Shown: positions 17,179 to 27,088 of the stretch, piece after piece
How the letters are laid out: the number at the start of each line of letters is the position of its first letter
Numbering within the stretch: position 1 is the first letter of the stretch
Assembly: GCF_003073175.1 (NCBI RefSeq)
Contig: NZ_QBBX01000018.1
Location: 432 to 64,431 of the forward strand
From: Peribacillus acanthi
Lineage (GTDB): Bacteria > Bacillota > Bacilli > Bacillales > DSM-1321
Direction: 5' to 3'
Length of the DNA stretch: 64,000 bases
Notes under the pieces: model-generated
What the model was told of the DNA's origin: nothing
Seen by the model: only the letters and a program-made list of their open reading frames with translations
Databases searched by the model: none
Position numbers and translations under genes: made by a program

Positions 17179-18171
17179 TTATTTCCCGTCTTTATTAGCA
17201 GTACGACCTATTTCCTCTAATAGCATAAATGGAATCAATTTGTTTCTCTCCCATTCCTCTTCAAATTCTGATAAAGGAGGATGTCGATTTTCTATCAATT
17301 TACACAATTCCAGCGTTAAAGCTGGTCTTTGGAAAGTAGTTATAAACCAATCCGTGTAGCCTCCTCCCACCGCTCCTTCATCAGGCAGGTCTAGTTTGTA
17401 GCCAGTCATTGTAGCTGTTTTCTTAGCTATCGAGAAATCCCTTTCAATATTTTCCACCTTATTGTGGTAATACCAATATATTTCTTGCCCGGTAGTATGA
17501 TAAGCAACAGCCATTAATGGACTAAGCTTATAAGTGATGTTTACCATCGCAATGGTTTCTTTTGTGGCAACCGGCTTCTTCCCTCGATAAAACTGGTAAT
17601 ATGGACGTGTCACATCTTGATCTAAACCTTCCCATCCCGCAGGATATTGCCTGTTTAAATCAATGCCAATTCCATTTGCTTTCCATCTAGTGAAATTAGG
17701 TGAAAAACCATTCATTTTTAATATTTCCCATTTACTCTTCCAATTTAAATTGGATAAGTTTCCTTGCTGTATTGTGACCCCATCTGGATTTAGCATTGGC
17801 ACAATATATAGAGATATCTCATCGAGTTTACCGCTATCGTAGCCTTCAAAACTATTCCTGTATTGATAAGATTTCGCATACTCTTCTAAAATTCTCATTA
17901 GCATTAAAGTAGTAAACCATTCACGACCATGGTGTGCACCTATCAAAAGTATCGTGTTTTTCCCTTTTCCAAGCCTTACTCCCCATAGTTGCTTTCCAAA
18001 ATGACTTTTACCAATTGACTCTATTTGTAATGCTTCCGGATATTTTTTAACTAATTCGTTAAGGTCTTTTGTCATATCACTATAGCTATATGTATTAGAT
18101 GTATTAATTACTTGAGCATGAACAATAAAGGGCTGCAGTAGTAGTAAAATGAATATGATGAATTTCTTCAA
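17179..18171 (-). CDS. Secreted M14-family zinc carboxypeptidase
   Basis: A 330-residue protein with a signal peptide (MKKFIIFILLLLQPFIVHAQ, cleavage after HA or AQ). The M14 domain shows the zinc motif GAHHGREW (H..E), the substrate-binding region RQYPAGWEG, the second zinc histidine in AVAYHTTGQ and the catalytic glutamate in PALTLELCKLIENRHPP. The closest functional group is gamma-D-glutamyl-diamino acid endopeptidase (YqgT/ENP1-like), which cleaves peptidoglycan stem peptides. The start is TTG after GGGGGGAAG. Single gene. Substrate is inferred from the family. Confidence 0.9.
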   Translation of the reverse strand: MKKFIIFILLLLQPFIVHAQVINTSNTYSYSDMTKDLNELVKKYPEALQIESIGKSHFGKQLWGVRLGKGKNTILLIGAHHGREWFTTLMLMRILEEYAKSYQYRNSFEGYDSGKLDEISLYIVPMLNPDGVTIQQGNLSNLNWKSKWEILKMNGFSPNFTRWKANGIGIDLNRQYPAGWEGLDQDVTRPYYQFYRGKKPVATKETIAMVNITYKLSPLMAVAYHTTGQEIYWYYHNKVENIERDFSIAKKTATMTGYKLDLPDEGAVGGGYTDWFITTFQRPALTLELCKLIENRHPPLSEFEEEWERNKLIPFMLLEEIGRTANKDGK

Positions 18172-18303
18172 TCTCTTCCCCCCTACATTTTATGCTGGTA
18201 ATAATCCACATCCTCGATACATCAATATGACCAACTTTTACAATGAAATCTTTCCTCCTTCCTAACTCACACTATTAACAACTCCTAGTAAGGAGGAGAC
18301 AAC

Positions 18304-18543
18304 ATGAATAACACCGATTACGATAGAGCGTTGTATTATACCCATCGATCTGAATGGGACAATTTATTGATCCTAATGGTTCGTACAAAGGATCAGTTTT
18401 TATCGAAAAAAATTGAGCTTTTCCTTCACGCCTACCGTTTTGAAAAGGACTATGAGCTAATTCAAAACAGGCTATATGATTTACTTCGTTACCTTGACCA
18501 TGCTGCAGAATCCACTTTTCCAGGAGTCGCATTGCACGGTTAA
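18304..18543 (+). CDS. yhdB: YhdB-like small protein
   Basis: A 79-residue protein starting MNNTDYDRALYYTHRSEWDN and rich in aromatic and charged residues, preceded by a strong AAGGAGGAG. It resembles B. subtilis YhdB, a conserved small protein of unknown function in Bacillus. No membrane segment or signal. It is single and lies between the M14 peptidase (divergent) and pgcA (convergent). Confidence 0.8.
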   Translation: MNNTDYDRALYYTHRSEWDNLLILMVRTKDQFLSKKIELFLHAYRFEKDYELIQNRLYDLLRYLDHAAESTFPGVALHG

Positions 18544-18589
18544 TTATAGAGTCTGTACTCGCTCCAAAAAATATTCTTAACCATTCGTT

Positions 18590-18700
18590 GCGGGACTATG
18601 GAAAACGCGTAAGCACCTTGCAAGGAAGAAACGTCAGCACATTTCCGTCACACCCTGTGGCGAACACTGACGCCATCACACCCTGTATGTCTGTACTAGA
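18590..18700. repeat. Imperfect inverted repeat region
   Basis: The stretch between yhdB and pgcA contains AACGTCAGCAC and CACTGACGCC as facing arms and two copies of TCACACCCTGT about 25 bases apart. It is non-coding. It looks like a worn dispersed repeat, but no second full copy is present in the window. Confidence 0.35.
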
Positions 18701-18723
18701 CGTTGAAGCTAAATTACACGATA

Positions 18724-18757
18724 AAAAGAGGGTCCCGTCAATTGGACCCTCTTAAAT
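18724..18757. terminator. Terminator of pgcA
   Basis: Stem AAGAGGGTCC / GGACCCTCTT with an 8-base loop just after the pgcA stop on the minus strand. Confidence 0.8.
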
Positions 18758-18760
18758 CAT

Positions 18761-20491
18761 TTATATCAACTCTTGAATCAATCTCATGAATTCCTCTGTA
18801 GAGGTAGCTAGTTTTTGCTCTGCCTCTTCCATTGTTTTACCTCGAACACCAAAATAGAATTTAATTTTAGGCTCAGTACCAGAAGGACGAAGGCAAATCC
18901 ATGTTCCATCCTCAAGAGTATATTTTAAAACATTTGATTTCGGAAGATGGATGGCTTGGTCTGTTGAATTGACTAAGTCGTATTGTGTACTTGTTAAATA
19001 ATCCTCAATCTTAACAACTTTTTGTCCAGCCAATTGTAACGGTCGCTTGCTGCGGAAATCGGAAAGAATAGATTGTATTTGCTCTGCACCTTCCTTTCCT
19101 TTTAACGTTAGCGAGCGTAAGCCTTCAAGGAAGAAACCGTATTTTTCGAAAACTTCTAGTAATCCTTCGTACATCGTCATGCCTTTTTCTTTATAATAAG
19201 CACACACTTCCACTGCAAGAATCGCTGCTTGGACCGCATCTTTATCTCGAGCAAAGTTTCCAATTAGATATCCATAACTTTCTTCATACCCAAATAAGAA
19301 GGTATGCTCCCCTGTTTGTTCATACTCTTTCATTTTTTCAGCGATAAATTTAAAACCAGTTAATACATCAACCGTTGTAAGATTATGATGATCTGCTATC
19401 ACTCGACCAAGCTCAGAGGTTACTATCGTTTTTAAAACCACTCCATTAGCAGGAAGCATTCCTTTTTCACTTTTGGATGAAATTATATAATCCAATAATA
19501 ACGCACCTGTCTGGTTCCCTGTCATCACCACATATTCTCCATCAAGATTTTTGACAGAAACACCTAAGCGATCAGCATCAGGATCTGTGGCAATCAAAAT
19601 ATCTGCCCCTATTTCCTCACCCTTTTTAATAGCTAACTCAAAGGCTTCATGCTCCTCAGGATTAGGTGAAGTCACTGTTGAAAAATTCGGGTCTGGTAAC
19701 TCCTGTTCTTCCACTACTGTCACATGTTGATACCCCATACTCTTAAGAGCATTTCTTACTGATTTATTCGCAGTACCGTGTAATGGCGAAAATACAATTT
19801 TTATATCTGAAGAATTGGCGAGCTGTGGATTCTCCAAAATTGTTAATAATTTTTGATTATATGCTTGGTCGATTTGCTCCCCAATTTCAATAATTAATCC
19901 CTTTTCTCTTAATACTGCTTCTTCTTCAACCTCTAGAGCCAACTCGTCTTCAATCGCATTTACATATTTGATGACTTCATCAGCTGGTCCTGGTGGTAAC
20001 TGCGCTCCGTCAGGTCCATAAACTTTATAACCATTATATTCTGGAGGATTGTGACTAGCCGTAATCACGATTCCTGCATACGCATTTAAGTACCTAACAG
20101 CAAAAGATAGCTCCGGCGTAGGTCGAAGTTCATTAAAGAGATACACTTTAATACCCTCACTAGCTAGAGTTTTAGCTGCTTCTAAAGCAAATTCAGGTGA
20201 TTTGTGGCGTGAATCATAAGCAATAACTACTCCTCTATGTACCGCTTCTTCTCCATGGGATAAGATATAGTGAGCAAGACCAACAGACGCTTTACGGATG
20301 GTGTAGACATTCATACGGTTTGTACCGACACCTATCTCGCCCCGCATACCACCTGTACCAAATTCAAGATTTTTATAAAAGGCATCTTCTAAACCTTTTT
20401 CATCATTTTTCAATTTAGAATACAGTTCGCTCAATTCTTTATCTAGACCTTCATTGTTTCCCCATCTCTCAGCAGTTTGCTTCCAACTCAT
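18761..20491 (-). CDS. pgcA: Alpha-phosphoglucomutase (phospho-sugar mutase)
   Basis: A 576-residue alpha-D-phosphohexomutase that interconverts glucose-6-phosphate and glucose-1-phosphate, feeding UDP-glucose for teichoic acid glucosylation and glycolipid anchors. The active-site serine loop is [18 protein letters not shown], the magnesium loop is [11 protein letters not shown], the sugar-binding loop is [10 protein letters not shown] and the phosphate-binding loop is [13 protein letters not shown]. Length equals B. subtilis PgcA (YhxB). An ATG with upstream GGAGTGAAG is used. Single gene with its own terminator; near yhcX as in other Bacillus. Confidence 0.95.
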   Translation of the reverse strand: MSWKQTAERWGNNEGLDKELSELYSKLKNDEKGLEDAFYKNLEFGTGGMRGEIGVGTNRMNVYTIRKASVGLAHYILSHGEEAVHRGVVIAYDSRHKSPEFALEAAKTLASEGIKVYLFNELRPTPELSFAVRYLNAYAGIVITASHNPPEYNGYKVYGPDGAQLPPGPADEVIKYVNAIEDELALEVEEEAVLREKGLIIEIGEQIDQAYNQKLLTILENPQLANSSDIKIVFSPLHGTANKSVRNALKSMGYQHVTVVEEQELPDPNFSTVTSPNPEEHEAFELAIKKGEEIGADILIATDPDADRLGVSVKNLDGEYVVMTGNQTGALLLDYIISSKSEKGMLPANGVVLKTIVTSELGRVIADHHNLTTVDVLTGFKFIAEKMKEYEQTGEHTFLFGYEESYGYLIGNFARDKDAVQAAILAVEVCAYYKEKGMTMYEGLLEVFEKYGFFLEGLRSLTLKGKEGAEQIQSILSDFRSKRPLQLAGQKVVKIEDYLTSTQYDLVNSTDQAIHLPKSNVLKYTLEDGTWICLRPSGTEPKIKFYFGVRGKTMEEAEQKLATSTEEFMRLIQELI

Positions 20492-20585
20492 TTCTCTTCA
20501 CTCCTATTCATAACTTCCATTTTCTAAAATAATTCGATACGTGACCTGGATATCCCTTTGAATATTATGTATAAATCAAACAGAA

Positions 20586-20625
20586 GAATGACAGGCCGCA
20601 TGTACAATAAGCAGCCTGTCATTTC
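20586..20625 (-). terminator. Terminator of the yhcX-like gene
   Basis: Stem AATGACAGGC / GCCTGTCATT around a 17-base loop immediately after the yhcX stop. The T-run is poor on the minus strand. Confidence 0.55.
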
Positions 20626-20626
20626 T

Positions 20627-22174
20627 TTATTTTTTACCTTGTCGATATTGAATTTTGTAAATATCGTGTCTTCGGTCCTTCAATTGTTTCACTGTACCAG
20701 ATTGTCGTTGACGTCGCAATATTTCTAAATCCACGTCCCCAATCAAGACCATCTCAATATTTGGATTTGTTTCTCCTACAATTCCATCACGGGCAAATTC
20801 AAAGTCCGATGGTGCAAAAATTCCTGACTGGGCATATTGGATATCCATGTTTTCTGTTTGCGGAAGATTCCCTACAGTCCCTGAAATGACTGTATATATT
20901 TGATTTTCTACAGCACGCGCCTGAGCACAATATCTTACGCGAAGATATCCTTGACGATCTTCCGTACAGAAGGGAGTAAATATTATTTTAGCTCCTCGAT
21001 CTGTCGCAATACGGGCCATTTCAGGAAACTCAATGTCATAGCAAATCTGAATGGCAATTTTCCCACAGTCCGTATCAAATACCTTTACAGTGTCTCCTGG
21101 ACTGATCCCCCACCATCTTTGTTCATTAGGTGTAATATGGATTTTATATTGCTTTTCAATGGTACCATCTCGTCGGAATAAATACGCGATATTATAAATA
21201 TTATCGTCATCTTCTTTAACAAAATGAGATCCACCTATTATGTTTACATTATATCGATCAGCTAGTGTTGTGAATAATTCAATATACTGCTCAGTGAATT
21301 CAGCCAGCTTTCGTACTGCCATACTTGGGGATCGTTCATTTAAAAATGACATGAGCTGAGTGGTGAATAGCTCTGGAAACACCGCAAAGTCAGCATTTGC
21401 ATCAGATGCGACGTCAGTAAAGTACTCCACTTGATTCGCAAAATCCTCAAACGATGTAATTTGACGCATCATATACTGGACCACACAAATTCTAACTGGC
21501 TGAGAAGTCCGGTAGTGCCTGTTTGTCTTTGGATGATAATCGAAGTTATTCCATTCCATAAGGGTGGCATATTTATTGGATTGTTTATCATCAGGCAAAT
21601 AATTTGGATTAATCCTCATTAGTGTAAAACCATTCAACAATTGGAAGCTAAGTACAGGATCATAAATTTTATGTAAGGACACTTCCTTTACATACTCCCT
21701 AGGTGACAATTCGTCAGCATGTTTATGGTAATTCGGAATACGTCCACCTATGATGATACTTTTCAAGTTCAATTGCCTGGCGAGCTCTTTACGCGCCTCA
21801 TAAAGTCGATGACCTATTTTCATTCTTCGATACCCTGGATGGACCATGACCTCAATTCCATAAAGGTTATAGCCATCAGGATCATGGTTCGTGATGTACC
21901 CACCATCTGTTACATCATCCCAAGTATGGCGATCATCGTATTCGTCAAAGTTGATAATTAAACTAGAACATGATCCAATGATTTCCCCGTCATATTCCGC
22001 ACAAAACTGACCTTCAGGGAAAATTTCTAAATGACTTTCCAATTGAGTTCTCTTCCATGGTTCCATCCCCGGGAAGCAGATTGCCTGTAAAGCGATAATG
22101 TCATCAATATCCTCATGTTTTATATTTCGAATCATCATCTTTTTTTCAAATTTATGTAAATCCAGGTTTGACAC
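20627..22174 (-). CDS. yhcX: GNAT acetyltransferase fused to carbon-nitrogen hydrolase (YhcX)
   Basis: A 515-residue two-domain protein. Residues 13-180 form a GNAT N-acetyltransferase (LYGIEVMVHPGYRRMKIGHRLY is the acetyl-CoA loop). Residues 225-505 form a nitrilase-superfamily domain with the Glu-Lys-Cys triad in AVFPELF, YKIHITPNE and IQICYDIEFPE. Length and layout match B. subtilis YhcX (513 residues). The amidase substrate is unknown. It is one of several genes here that keep the yhc order (yhcT, yhcU, yhcX). Confidence 0.93.
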   Translation of the reverse strand: MSNLDLHKFEKKMMIRNIKHEDIDDIIALQAICFPGMEPWKRTQLESHLEIFPEGQFCAEYDGEIIGSCSSLIINFDEYDDRHTWDDVTDGGYITNHDPDGYNLYGIEVMVHPGYRRMKIGHRLYEARKELARQLNLKSIIIGGRIPNYHKHADELSPREYVKEVSLHKIYDPVLSFQLLNGFTLMRINPNYLPDDKQSNKYATLMEWNNFDYHPKTNRHYRTSQPVRICVVQYMMRQITSFEDFANQVEYFTDVASDANADFAVFPELFTTQLMSFLNERSPSMAVRKLAEFTEQYIELFTTLADRYNVNIIGGSHFVKEDDDNIYNIAYLFRRDGTIEKQYKIHITPNEQRWWGISPGDTVKVFDTDCGKIAIQICYDIEFPEMARIATDRGAKIIFTPFCTEDRQGYLRVRYCAQARAVENQIYTVISGTVGNLPQTENMDIQYAQSGIFAPSDFEFARDGIVGETNPNIEMVLIGDVDLEILRRQRQSGTVKQLKDRRHDIYKIQYRQGKK

Positions 22175-22512
22175 AAGCTTTCACTCCTTTTCATTAGGTA
22201 TTTAACCTGAAGAAAACTTTTAAAACCTATCTCAGTATTCATAATATGTAGTATTTACAATTCTTATATTTTGTTTCAAATCAAAATAAATTGCTCTTTT
22301 CGGATAAATCTGTCTGAAGAATATAAAGTTTATCCGTTGATTCCCGCTCCTGGCACTACCTTTGGAGCTACAATCAACTCAGATAGTTAAAGAAATATCT
22401 CACTTAACTACAAACTTTAAGATAATAGCAAAAAAAAAAGACTGTCCCTTGAAATGCTACATTTACTCATTGGTAAAGGTAACTCCAACAAAACAGCCTT
22501 TAAGATTTGATT
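22175..22512. other. Intergenic region with a mini-palindromic repeat
   Basis: About 340 bases between yhcX and the alpha-glucosidase. It contains the inverted-repeat element at 22336-22378. No gene or clear terminator was seen in the rest. Confidence 0.6.
22336..22378. repeat. Short element with terminal inverted repeats
   Basis: The ends GTTGATTCCCGCTCC and GGAGCTACAATCAAC are inverted copies of GTTGATTNNNGCTCC, enclosing 13 bases. The left end resembles the GTTGATTTCCGCTCCAGGC start of dispersed repeats common between Bacillus genes; this looks like a copy with most of its middle deleted. Confidence 0.5.
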
Positions 22513-24207
22513 TTATTTTAATTTATAAACTCGAGCTTCCCATGGTCGTAAGGTAAACGATACTGGATTCTCTTTCTCATCAATTGAATCATAATTAGAA
22601 ATGATAAGAGTGTAATCATCCCATGTTTCATCCAACTCAACTTCAAATTCTTGTTCTGAACTGGAGAAGTTTGTCGCCACGAGCCATAACTCATCTTGAT
22701 AACGACGAAGATATGCATATATGTGTGGATGGTCCTCTAATAAAATTTCATATTTTCCATAGACCATGATTTGATTTTCTTTTCTTAATTGAATTAAACG
22801 TTTGTAATAATGAAAAACAGATTTTTTATCACCTATCGCGCTGTCGGCATTGATTTCTGTAAAGTTAGGGTTCACTGTCAGCCAAGGTGTACCCGTCGTA
22901 AATCCTCCATGTTCAGACGAATTCCATTGCATTGGGGTACGAGCATTGTCTCTTCCTTTTGCATAGATAGACGCCATCAATTTTTCAGGATTTTCCCCGA
23001 GTTGTTCCGTTTTTTCTTTGTACATATTTAAAGTTTCAATGTCTTTATAGTCTTCAATGGATGGGAACTTCACATTCGTCATTCCTAATTCTTCACCTTG
23101 ATAAATATAAGGAGTACCCTCCATCATATGCAGGCAAGTTGCTAACATCTTCGCTGAAAGCTCACGATATTCTTCGTCGTTCCCAAAACGCGAAACCACT
23201 CTTGGTTGGTCATGATTATTCCAATACAAGCTATTCCAGCCTTTACCGTGCAAATTCACCTGCCACTTAGTTAGGATATTCTTCAGTTTCACTAGATTGA
23301 AGGGGATTAAATCCCACTTTCCACCTGGTCCACCGTCAATGTCCATATGTTCGAATTGGAAAACCATATTCAGTTCTTGTCGATCATCCCCTGTGTATAG
23401 GATACCTTCTTGAGGAGTGACCCCAGGCATTTCCCCTACTGTCATGATGTCATATTTCGAAAGAACTTCACGGTTCATTTCTTGAAGATAATCATGTATC
23501 TTAGGGCCGTTCATGAAGTACTCGTGTCCAGAGGCATATTTTTTCCCAGTTTGTGCGGGTGCGGATGGTAGTCCTTCCACTTTTGAAATGAAATTGATGA
23601 CGTCCATTCGGAATCCATCTATACCTTTATCAAGCCAAAATTTCATCATCTCATATATTTCTTTCCTTAAGACTGGGCTTTCCCAATTCAGGTCTGGTTG
23701 TTTTTTTGAAAAGAGGTGTAAGAAGTATTCATTCGTTGCTTCATCATATTTCCAAGCCGAACCACTGAATACGGATTCCCAGTTATTCGGTTCTTCTCCC
23801 TCATGACCTGGTCTCCAAATATAGTAATCTCGGTAAGGATTGTCCTTAGATTTTCTTGACTCAATAAACCAAGCATGTTCATCAGACGTATGGTTCACGA
23901 CCAAATCCATCATTAATTTGATGCCTCTCTCATGCATGCCAGCGAGCATTTCTTCCCAATCTTCCATCGTACCGAATTCATCCATGATGTTTCGGTAATC
24001 ACTAATATCATACCCATTATCATCATTGGGAGATTGATAAACAGGTGAAAGCCAAACAACATCAATACCTAATTCTTTTAAATAATCTAGCTTTGATGTA
24101 ATCCCTTTGATATCTCCAATTCCATCTCCATTGGAATCCATAAAGCTACGAGGATATATTTGATAAACGACGGCTTCCTTCCACCATTGTGTTCGCAATT
24201 TAGACAC
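22513..24207 (-). CDS. malL: GH13 alpha-glucosidase / oligo-1,6-glucosidase
   Basis: A 564-residue family 13 glycosidase hydrolysing alpha-1,6 or alpha-1,4 linkages of short oligosaccharides in the cytoplasm. Conserved regions are DVVWLSPVYQSPNDDNGYDI, MMDLVVNHTSDEH, GFRMDVINFISK (nucleophile Asp), MTVGEMPGV (acid/base Glu) and NHDQPRVVSRFG. The QPDLNWE segment is typical of MalL-type enzymes. No signal peptide. It stands alone without a sugar transporter, so the natural substrate is uncertain; the symbol is by family. Confidence 0.9.
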   Translation of the reverse strand: MSKLRTQWWKEAVVYQIYPRSFMDSNGDGIGDIKGITSKLDYLKELGIDVVWLSPVYQSPNDDNGYDISDYRNIMDEFGTMEDWEEMLAGMHERGIKLMMDLVVNHTSDEHAWFIESRKSKDNPYRDYYIWRPGHEGEEPNNWESVFSGSAWKYDEATNEYFLHLFSKKQPDLNWESPVLRKEIYEMMKFWLDKGIDGFRMDVINFISKVEGLPSAPAQTGKKYASGHEYFMNGPKIHDYLQEMNREVLSKYDIMTVGEMPGVTPQEGILYTGDDRQELNMVFQFEHMDIDGGPGGKWDLIPFNLVKLKNILTKWQVNLHGKGWNSLYWNNHDQPRVVSRFGNDEEYRELSAKMLATCLHMMEGTPYIYQGEELGMTNVKFPSIEDYKDIETLNMYKEKTEQLGENPEKLMASIYAKGRDNARTPMQWNSSEHGGFTTGTPWLTVNPNFTEINADSAIGDKKSVFHYYKRLIQLRKENQIMVYGKYEILLEDHPHIYAYLRRYQDELWLVATNFSSSEQEFEVELDETWDDYTLIISNYDSIDEKENPVSFTLRPWEARVYKLK

Positions 24208-24296
24208 ATCCTTATGTATTTTTCAGTTGCTTTGATTTTACTTCACTTTGTTAAAATACTATAATTTCAAAGTAATAACAATTAGGTGGGATTAAT

Positions 24297-24734
24297 TTGA
24301 GCAATCGACAAAAACGAGATGAAAACCTTTTATTCATCGCATGGGGAGCATCGATTGTGGCCTTGTTCGGAAGTCTGTATTTTTCAGAAATCCGTCAGTA
24401 CGAGCCTTGTGTCCTATGCTGGTATCAACGTATTCTTATGTATCCTTTTGCCGTAATTTTGGGCATTGCAACTGTGAAAAAGGATTTTGCAATCTCCTTT
24501 TACACGATGGTGCTTTCAGCAATTGGAATTATGATTTCTTTGTACCATTATTCTTTGCAGAAAATATCTTTCATTGCAGAGGCAGCACCAGCATGTGGTA
24601 GAGTCCCTTGTACAGGACAATACATAAACTGGCTAGGATTCATCACCATTCCGTTCCTTGCTTTTACTGCCTTCATCATCATTTTTACTTGTAGCTTACT
24701 TGTATGGAAAAGCCGAAAGGAGCAAAACAAATGA
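24297..24734 (+). CDS. bdbC: Disulfide bond formation protein BdbC (DsbB-like)
   Basis: A 145-residue membrane oxidoreductase with four helices. The first periplasm-side loop carries EPCVLCWYQR (CxxC) and the second carries APACGRVPC, the two cysteine pairs that pass electrons from the thiol partner to quinone. The start is TTG after AGGTGGG. The next gene, a membrane-anchored thioredoxin-like protein, starts inside the bdbC stop codon (ATGA), so the two form an oxidase/substrate pair working outside the membrane. Confidence 0.93.
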   Translation: MSNRQKRDENLLFIAWGASIVALFGSLYFSEIRQYEPCVLCWYQRILMYPFAVILGIATVKKDFAISFYTMVLSAIGIMISLYHYSLQKISFIAEAAPACGRVPCTGQYINWLGFITIPFLAFTAFIIIFTCSLLVWKSRKEQNK

Positions 24735-25198
24735 AAAAAGTATTAATATTTTTGGCAATCATCATTGTGTTGTTCGCAGGTATTGCGTATGTTACTAAGA
24801 TGCAGAATTCAGTTAAATCTAAAGATAACCCATATGGCAAGGACACCTTGCACCCTGCGACAGCGGACCTCTTAGAGGATCCTAATTATCAAAATTTGAT
24901 TTTACCTGACCAATTGGAAGAAAAACTGAACAGTAAAGAAGATTTGACAGTCTATTTCTTCAGTTCAACCTGTCCTCACTGTAAAGCAGCAACTCCAGTC
25001 TTAATGCCATTAGCCGATGACCTTGGTGTGGATGTAGTTCAATATAATCTTCTTGAATTTGAGCAGGGCTGGGATGACTTCGGCATTGAGTCTACTCCAA
25101 CACTTGTACAGTTCAAAGATGGAAAAGAAGTTGCTCGAATTGTAGGAAATCAACCTAAAGAAGAGTTCCAGAGCTTCTTAGAAAAGAATACGAAATAA
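24731..25198 (+). CDS. Membrane-anchored thioredoxin-like protein
   Basis: A 155-residue protein with an N-terminal membrane anchor (MKKVLIFLAIIIVLFAGIAY) and an extracytoplasmic thioredoxin domain with FFSSTCPHCKAATPV (CPHC active site) and the cis-proline in IESTPTLVQF. The CPHC dipeptide is that of the oxidant DsbA. It overlaps bdbC by 4 bases and has AAAGGAG upstream, so it is likely the thiol oxidase reoxidised by BdbC, similar to BdbA/BdbD. Longer in-frame starts lack a ribosome binding site. Confidence 0.9.
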   Translation: MKKVLIFLAIIIVLFAGIAYVTKMQNSVKSKDNPYGKDTLHPATADLLEDPNYQNLILPDQLEEKLNSKEDLTVYFFSSTCPHCKAATPVLMPLADDLGVDVVQYNLLEFEQGWDDFGIESTPTLVQFKDGKEVARIVGNQPKEEFQSFLEKNTK

Positions 25199-25202
25199 TT
25201 AA

Positions 25203-25237
25203 TGAGGGTAACTCGGTTTGGAGTTACCCTCATTTTT
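25203..25237 (+). terminator. Terminator of the bdbC operon
   Basis: Stem GAGGGTAACTC / GAGTTACCCTC with a 6-base loop and ATTTTTC tail. Confidence 0.85.
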
Positions 25238-25314
25238 CATGCTCTTATTTCCACGCTAATCTTAATCTCAAAAAAAAGACAAACATTACACCACTAAAGG
25301 TGCATGTTTGCCTC

Positions 25315-25737
25315 TTAGATCAACATGGAATTAGCTGGTTCAGTGAATAGAAAGAAAGCCTCTTCCTTTCCCTTATCAGTAGTATGTAAAGAAGAATATT
25401 GGGAATATACTAACGGAATGTATACTCCAAAACTCTCCAATTGTTTCGTATTTCTTACATACAACTCTTCTAATGATTCATCATCTATGTTTGTTCCTAC
25501 TTCTTTTCTCTCGATGATAGAGATGATGGTTTGCAAGCACGTCATGATTTGATAAGCTTCTTTTAATGTGCCATAGTAATAAGGACTTTTACTTGGATGC
25601 TGAAGGACGCCCATTTTTTCATAACATTGAATTTCCTTATCACTTAAATATCTTGGAAGAATGTTGGAATAAACATAGGATAAAAGAGTTGAAATCTCTT
25701 CTTCCTGCTCGTGAGTAGAAGAATATACAATCTTCAC
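25315..25737 (-). CDS. yhcU: YhcU-like protein
   Basis: A 140-residue soluble protein of unknown function, starting VKIVYSSTHEQEEEISTLLS. It resembles B. subtilis YhcU, and the position beside yhcT supports this. The GTG at 25737 follows AAGGTGGGG; the longer in-frame start at 25764 has no such motif. No catalytic motif is visible. Confidence 0.75.
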   Translation of the reverse strand: MKIVYSSTHEQEEEISTLLSYVYSNILPRYLSDKEIQCYEKMGVLQHPSKSPYYYGTLKEAYQIMTCLQTIISIIERKEVGTNIDDESLEELYVRNTKQLESFGVYIPLVYSQYSSLHTTDKGKEEAFFLFTEPANSMLI

Positions 25738-25764
25738 AAATACCCCACCTTTTAATTGGACCAA

Positions 25765-26127
25765 TAGCCATTTTTGTTATATAACCTATCGACTTGCATG
25801 CGCTTGCAAAAAGAAACTGCCCCTTTTATACCGTTTGTCTTATTTGCTTTTTTTGCTGCATATTCCGATGAGTTTTAAATACTCTGTTTACCTTTTTTAG
25901 AATAACATAAATACTATAAAAGTAGGGTGGTAATTATACCCACCAACCACGTTTTATATAACTTTAGTCCCTTCAATTGTATATTTGTTTACAATAACTA
26001 GATACATTAGTAATCCACTAAAGGAAAATGACTGTAAAATTCATAGAAAATAGCTTAATTTCCTTATATTGGATATCTACTTTTTTAATGAAAGAAATAA
26101 ATTTTTTATTTGAAGGAAGTGTATGCG
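25765..26127. other. Intergenic region between yhcU and yhcT
   Basis: About 360 bases with divergent promoters expected. A perfect palindrome-like sequence GGGTGG-N8-CCACC-type (25925-25944: GGGTGGTAATTATACCCACC) is present without a T-run. No gene seen. Confidence 0.5.
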
Positions 26128-27036
26128 TTGATTTCTTATAAAATAAGAGGCGATTACGCCGAGTTAACAGTTCCCAAAAAATGGGATAAATATAATTTGG
26201 AGAGCCTACTGAAAGACTACTGGAAAGCACCTAAGAAATTAGTACACGACTGGAGAATGAGCAAATCAATTTTAGTGAACGGTAATGTACCTAATTGGTT
26301 GGCTACCCTAAACGAAGGAGATCGAATTCTCTTTCCTTTCTTTACAGAAGAAAAACCTGAAGTAGAACCGACTTTTCATGAACTAGAAGTTCTTTACGAA
26401 GATGACCACGTTATTGTTATAAATAAACCAGCTGGCACAGATACACATCCTTCATCTCCTGAACAAAACCATTCATTATTAAATTATGTAGCATTTTATT
26501 GCCTATCTAACGGCGAGGTAAGGAAAGTTCGTCATATCCATCGATTAGATAAAGATACAACAGGTGCAATTTTATTTGCAAAACACGCTTTTGTTGGAAG
26601 TTTGCTCGATAAGATGTTAGAAGAAAGAAAAGTGAAAAGAACCTATTTAGCTTTAGTGCATGGCCATTTAAAACAAAAAAAAGGGACCATAAATCAACCG
26701 ATAGGAAGAGATCGACATCACCCTTCCAGACGCCGTGTCTCGCCATCTGGACAAGCAGCTGTGACTCATTTCGAGAAGATTAAATACATGCCAACAGAAA
26801 ACATGACACTCATTTCATGCCAACTTGATACAGGACGAACACACCAGATTCGAGTTCATTTAAGTTCCATTGGTCATCCTCTGGCAGGTGATACACTTTA
26901 TGGTGGAATGCCGATATTTGAACGCCAAGCTCTACATGCTTTGACCTTAGAATTTATTCACCCTATTACAGAAGAGCCCATTAAAGTATATGCACCTTTC
27001 CTTGATCAACCTCCAATTTTCCCTAAAATGGGTTAA
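26128..27036 (+). CDS. yhcT: RluA-family pseudouridine synthase (YhcT)
   Basis: A 302-residue RNA pseudouridine synthase, equal in length to B. subtilis YhcT. An N-terminal S4-like region (residues ~10-70) precedes the catalytic domain; the catalytic aspartate is in HIHRLDKDTTGAILFA and the other motifs are IVINKPAGTDTHP and LDTGRTHQIRVHLSSIGHPLAGD. The TTG at 26128 is chosen because AAGGAAG lies 8 bases upstream; the longer frame starts inside that motif. The modified RNA site is not known. Confidence 0.92.
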   Translation: MISYKIRGDYAELTVPKKWDKYNLESLLKDYWKAPKKLVHDWRMSKSILVNGNVPNWLATLNEGDRILFPFFTEEKPEVEPTFHELEVLYEDDHVIVINKPAGTDTHPSSPEQNHSLLNYVAFYCLSNGEVRKVRHIHRLDKDTTGAILFAKHAFVGSLLDKMLEERKVKRTYLALVHGHLKQKKGTINQPIGRDRHHPSRRRVSPSGQAAVTHFEKIKYMPTENMTLISCQLDTGRTHQIRVHLSSIGHPLAGDTLYGGMPIFERQALHALTLEFIHPITEEPIKVYAPFLDQPPIFPKMG

Positions 27037-27047
27037 AATGAGGAACA

Positions 27048-27082
27048 AAAAAAACGATCCGTTACAATAGGATCGTTTTTTC
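27048..27082. terminator. Terminator between yhcT and the GlsB-like gene
   Basis: Stem AAAACGATCC / GGATCGTTTT with a 9-base loop and T-run on the right, A-run on the left; usable in both directions. Confidence 0.85.
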
Positions 27083-27088
27083 CATTTA

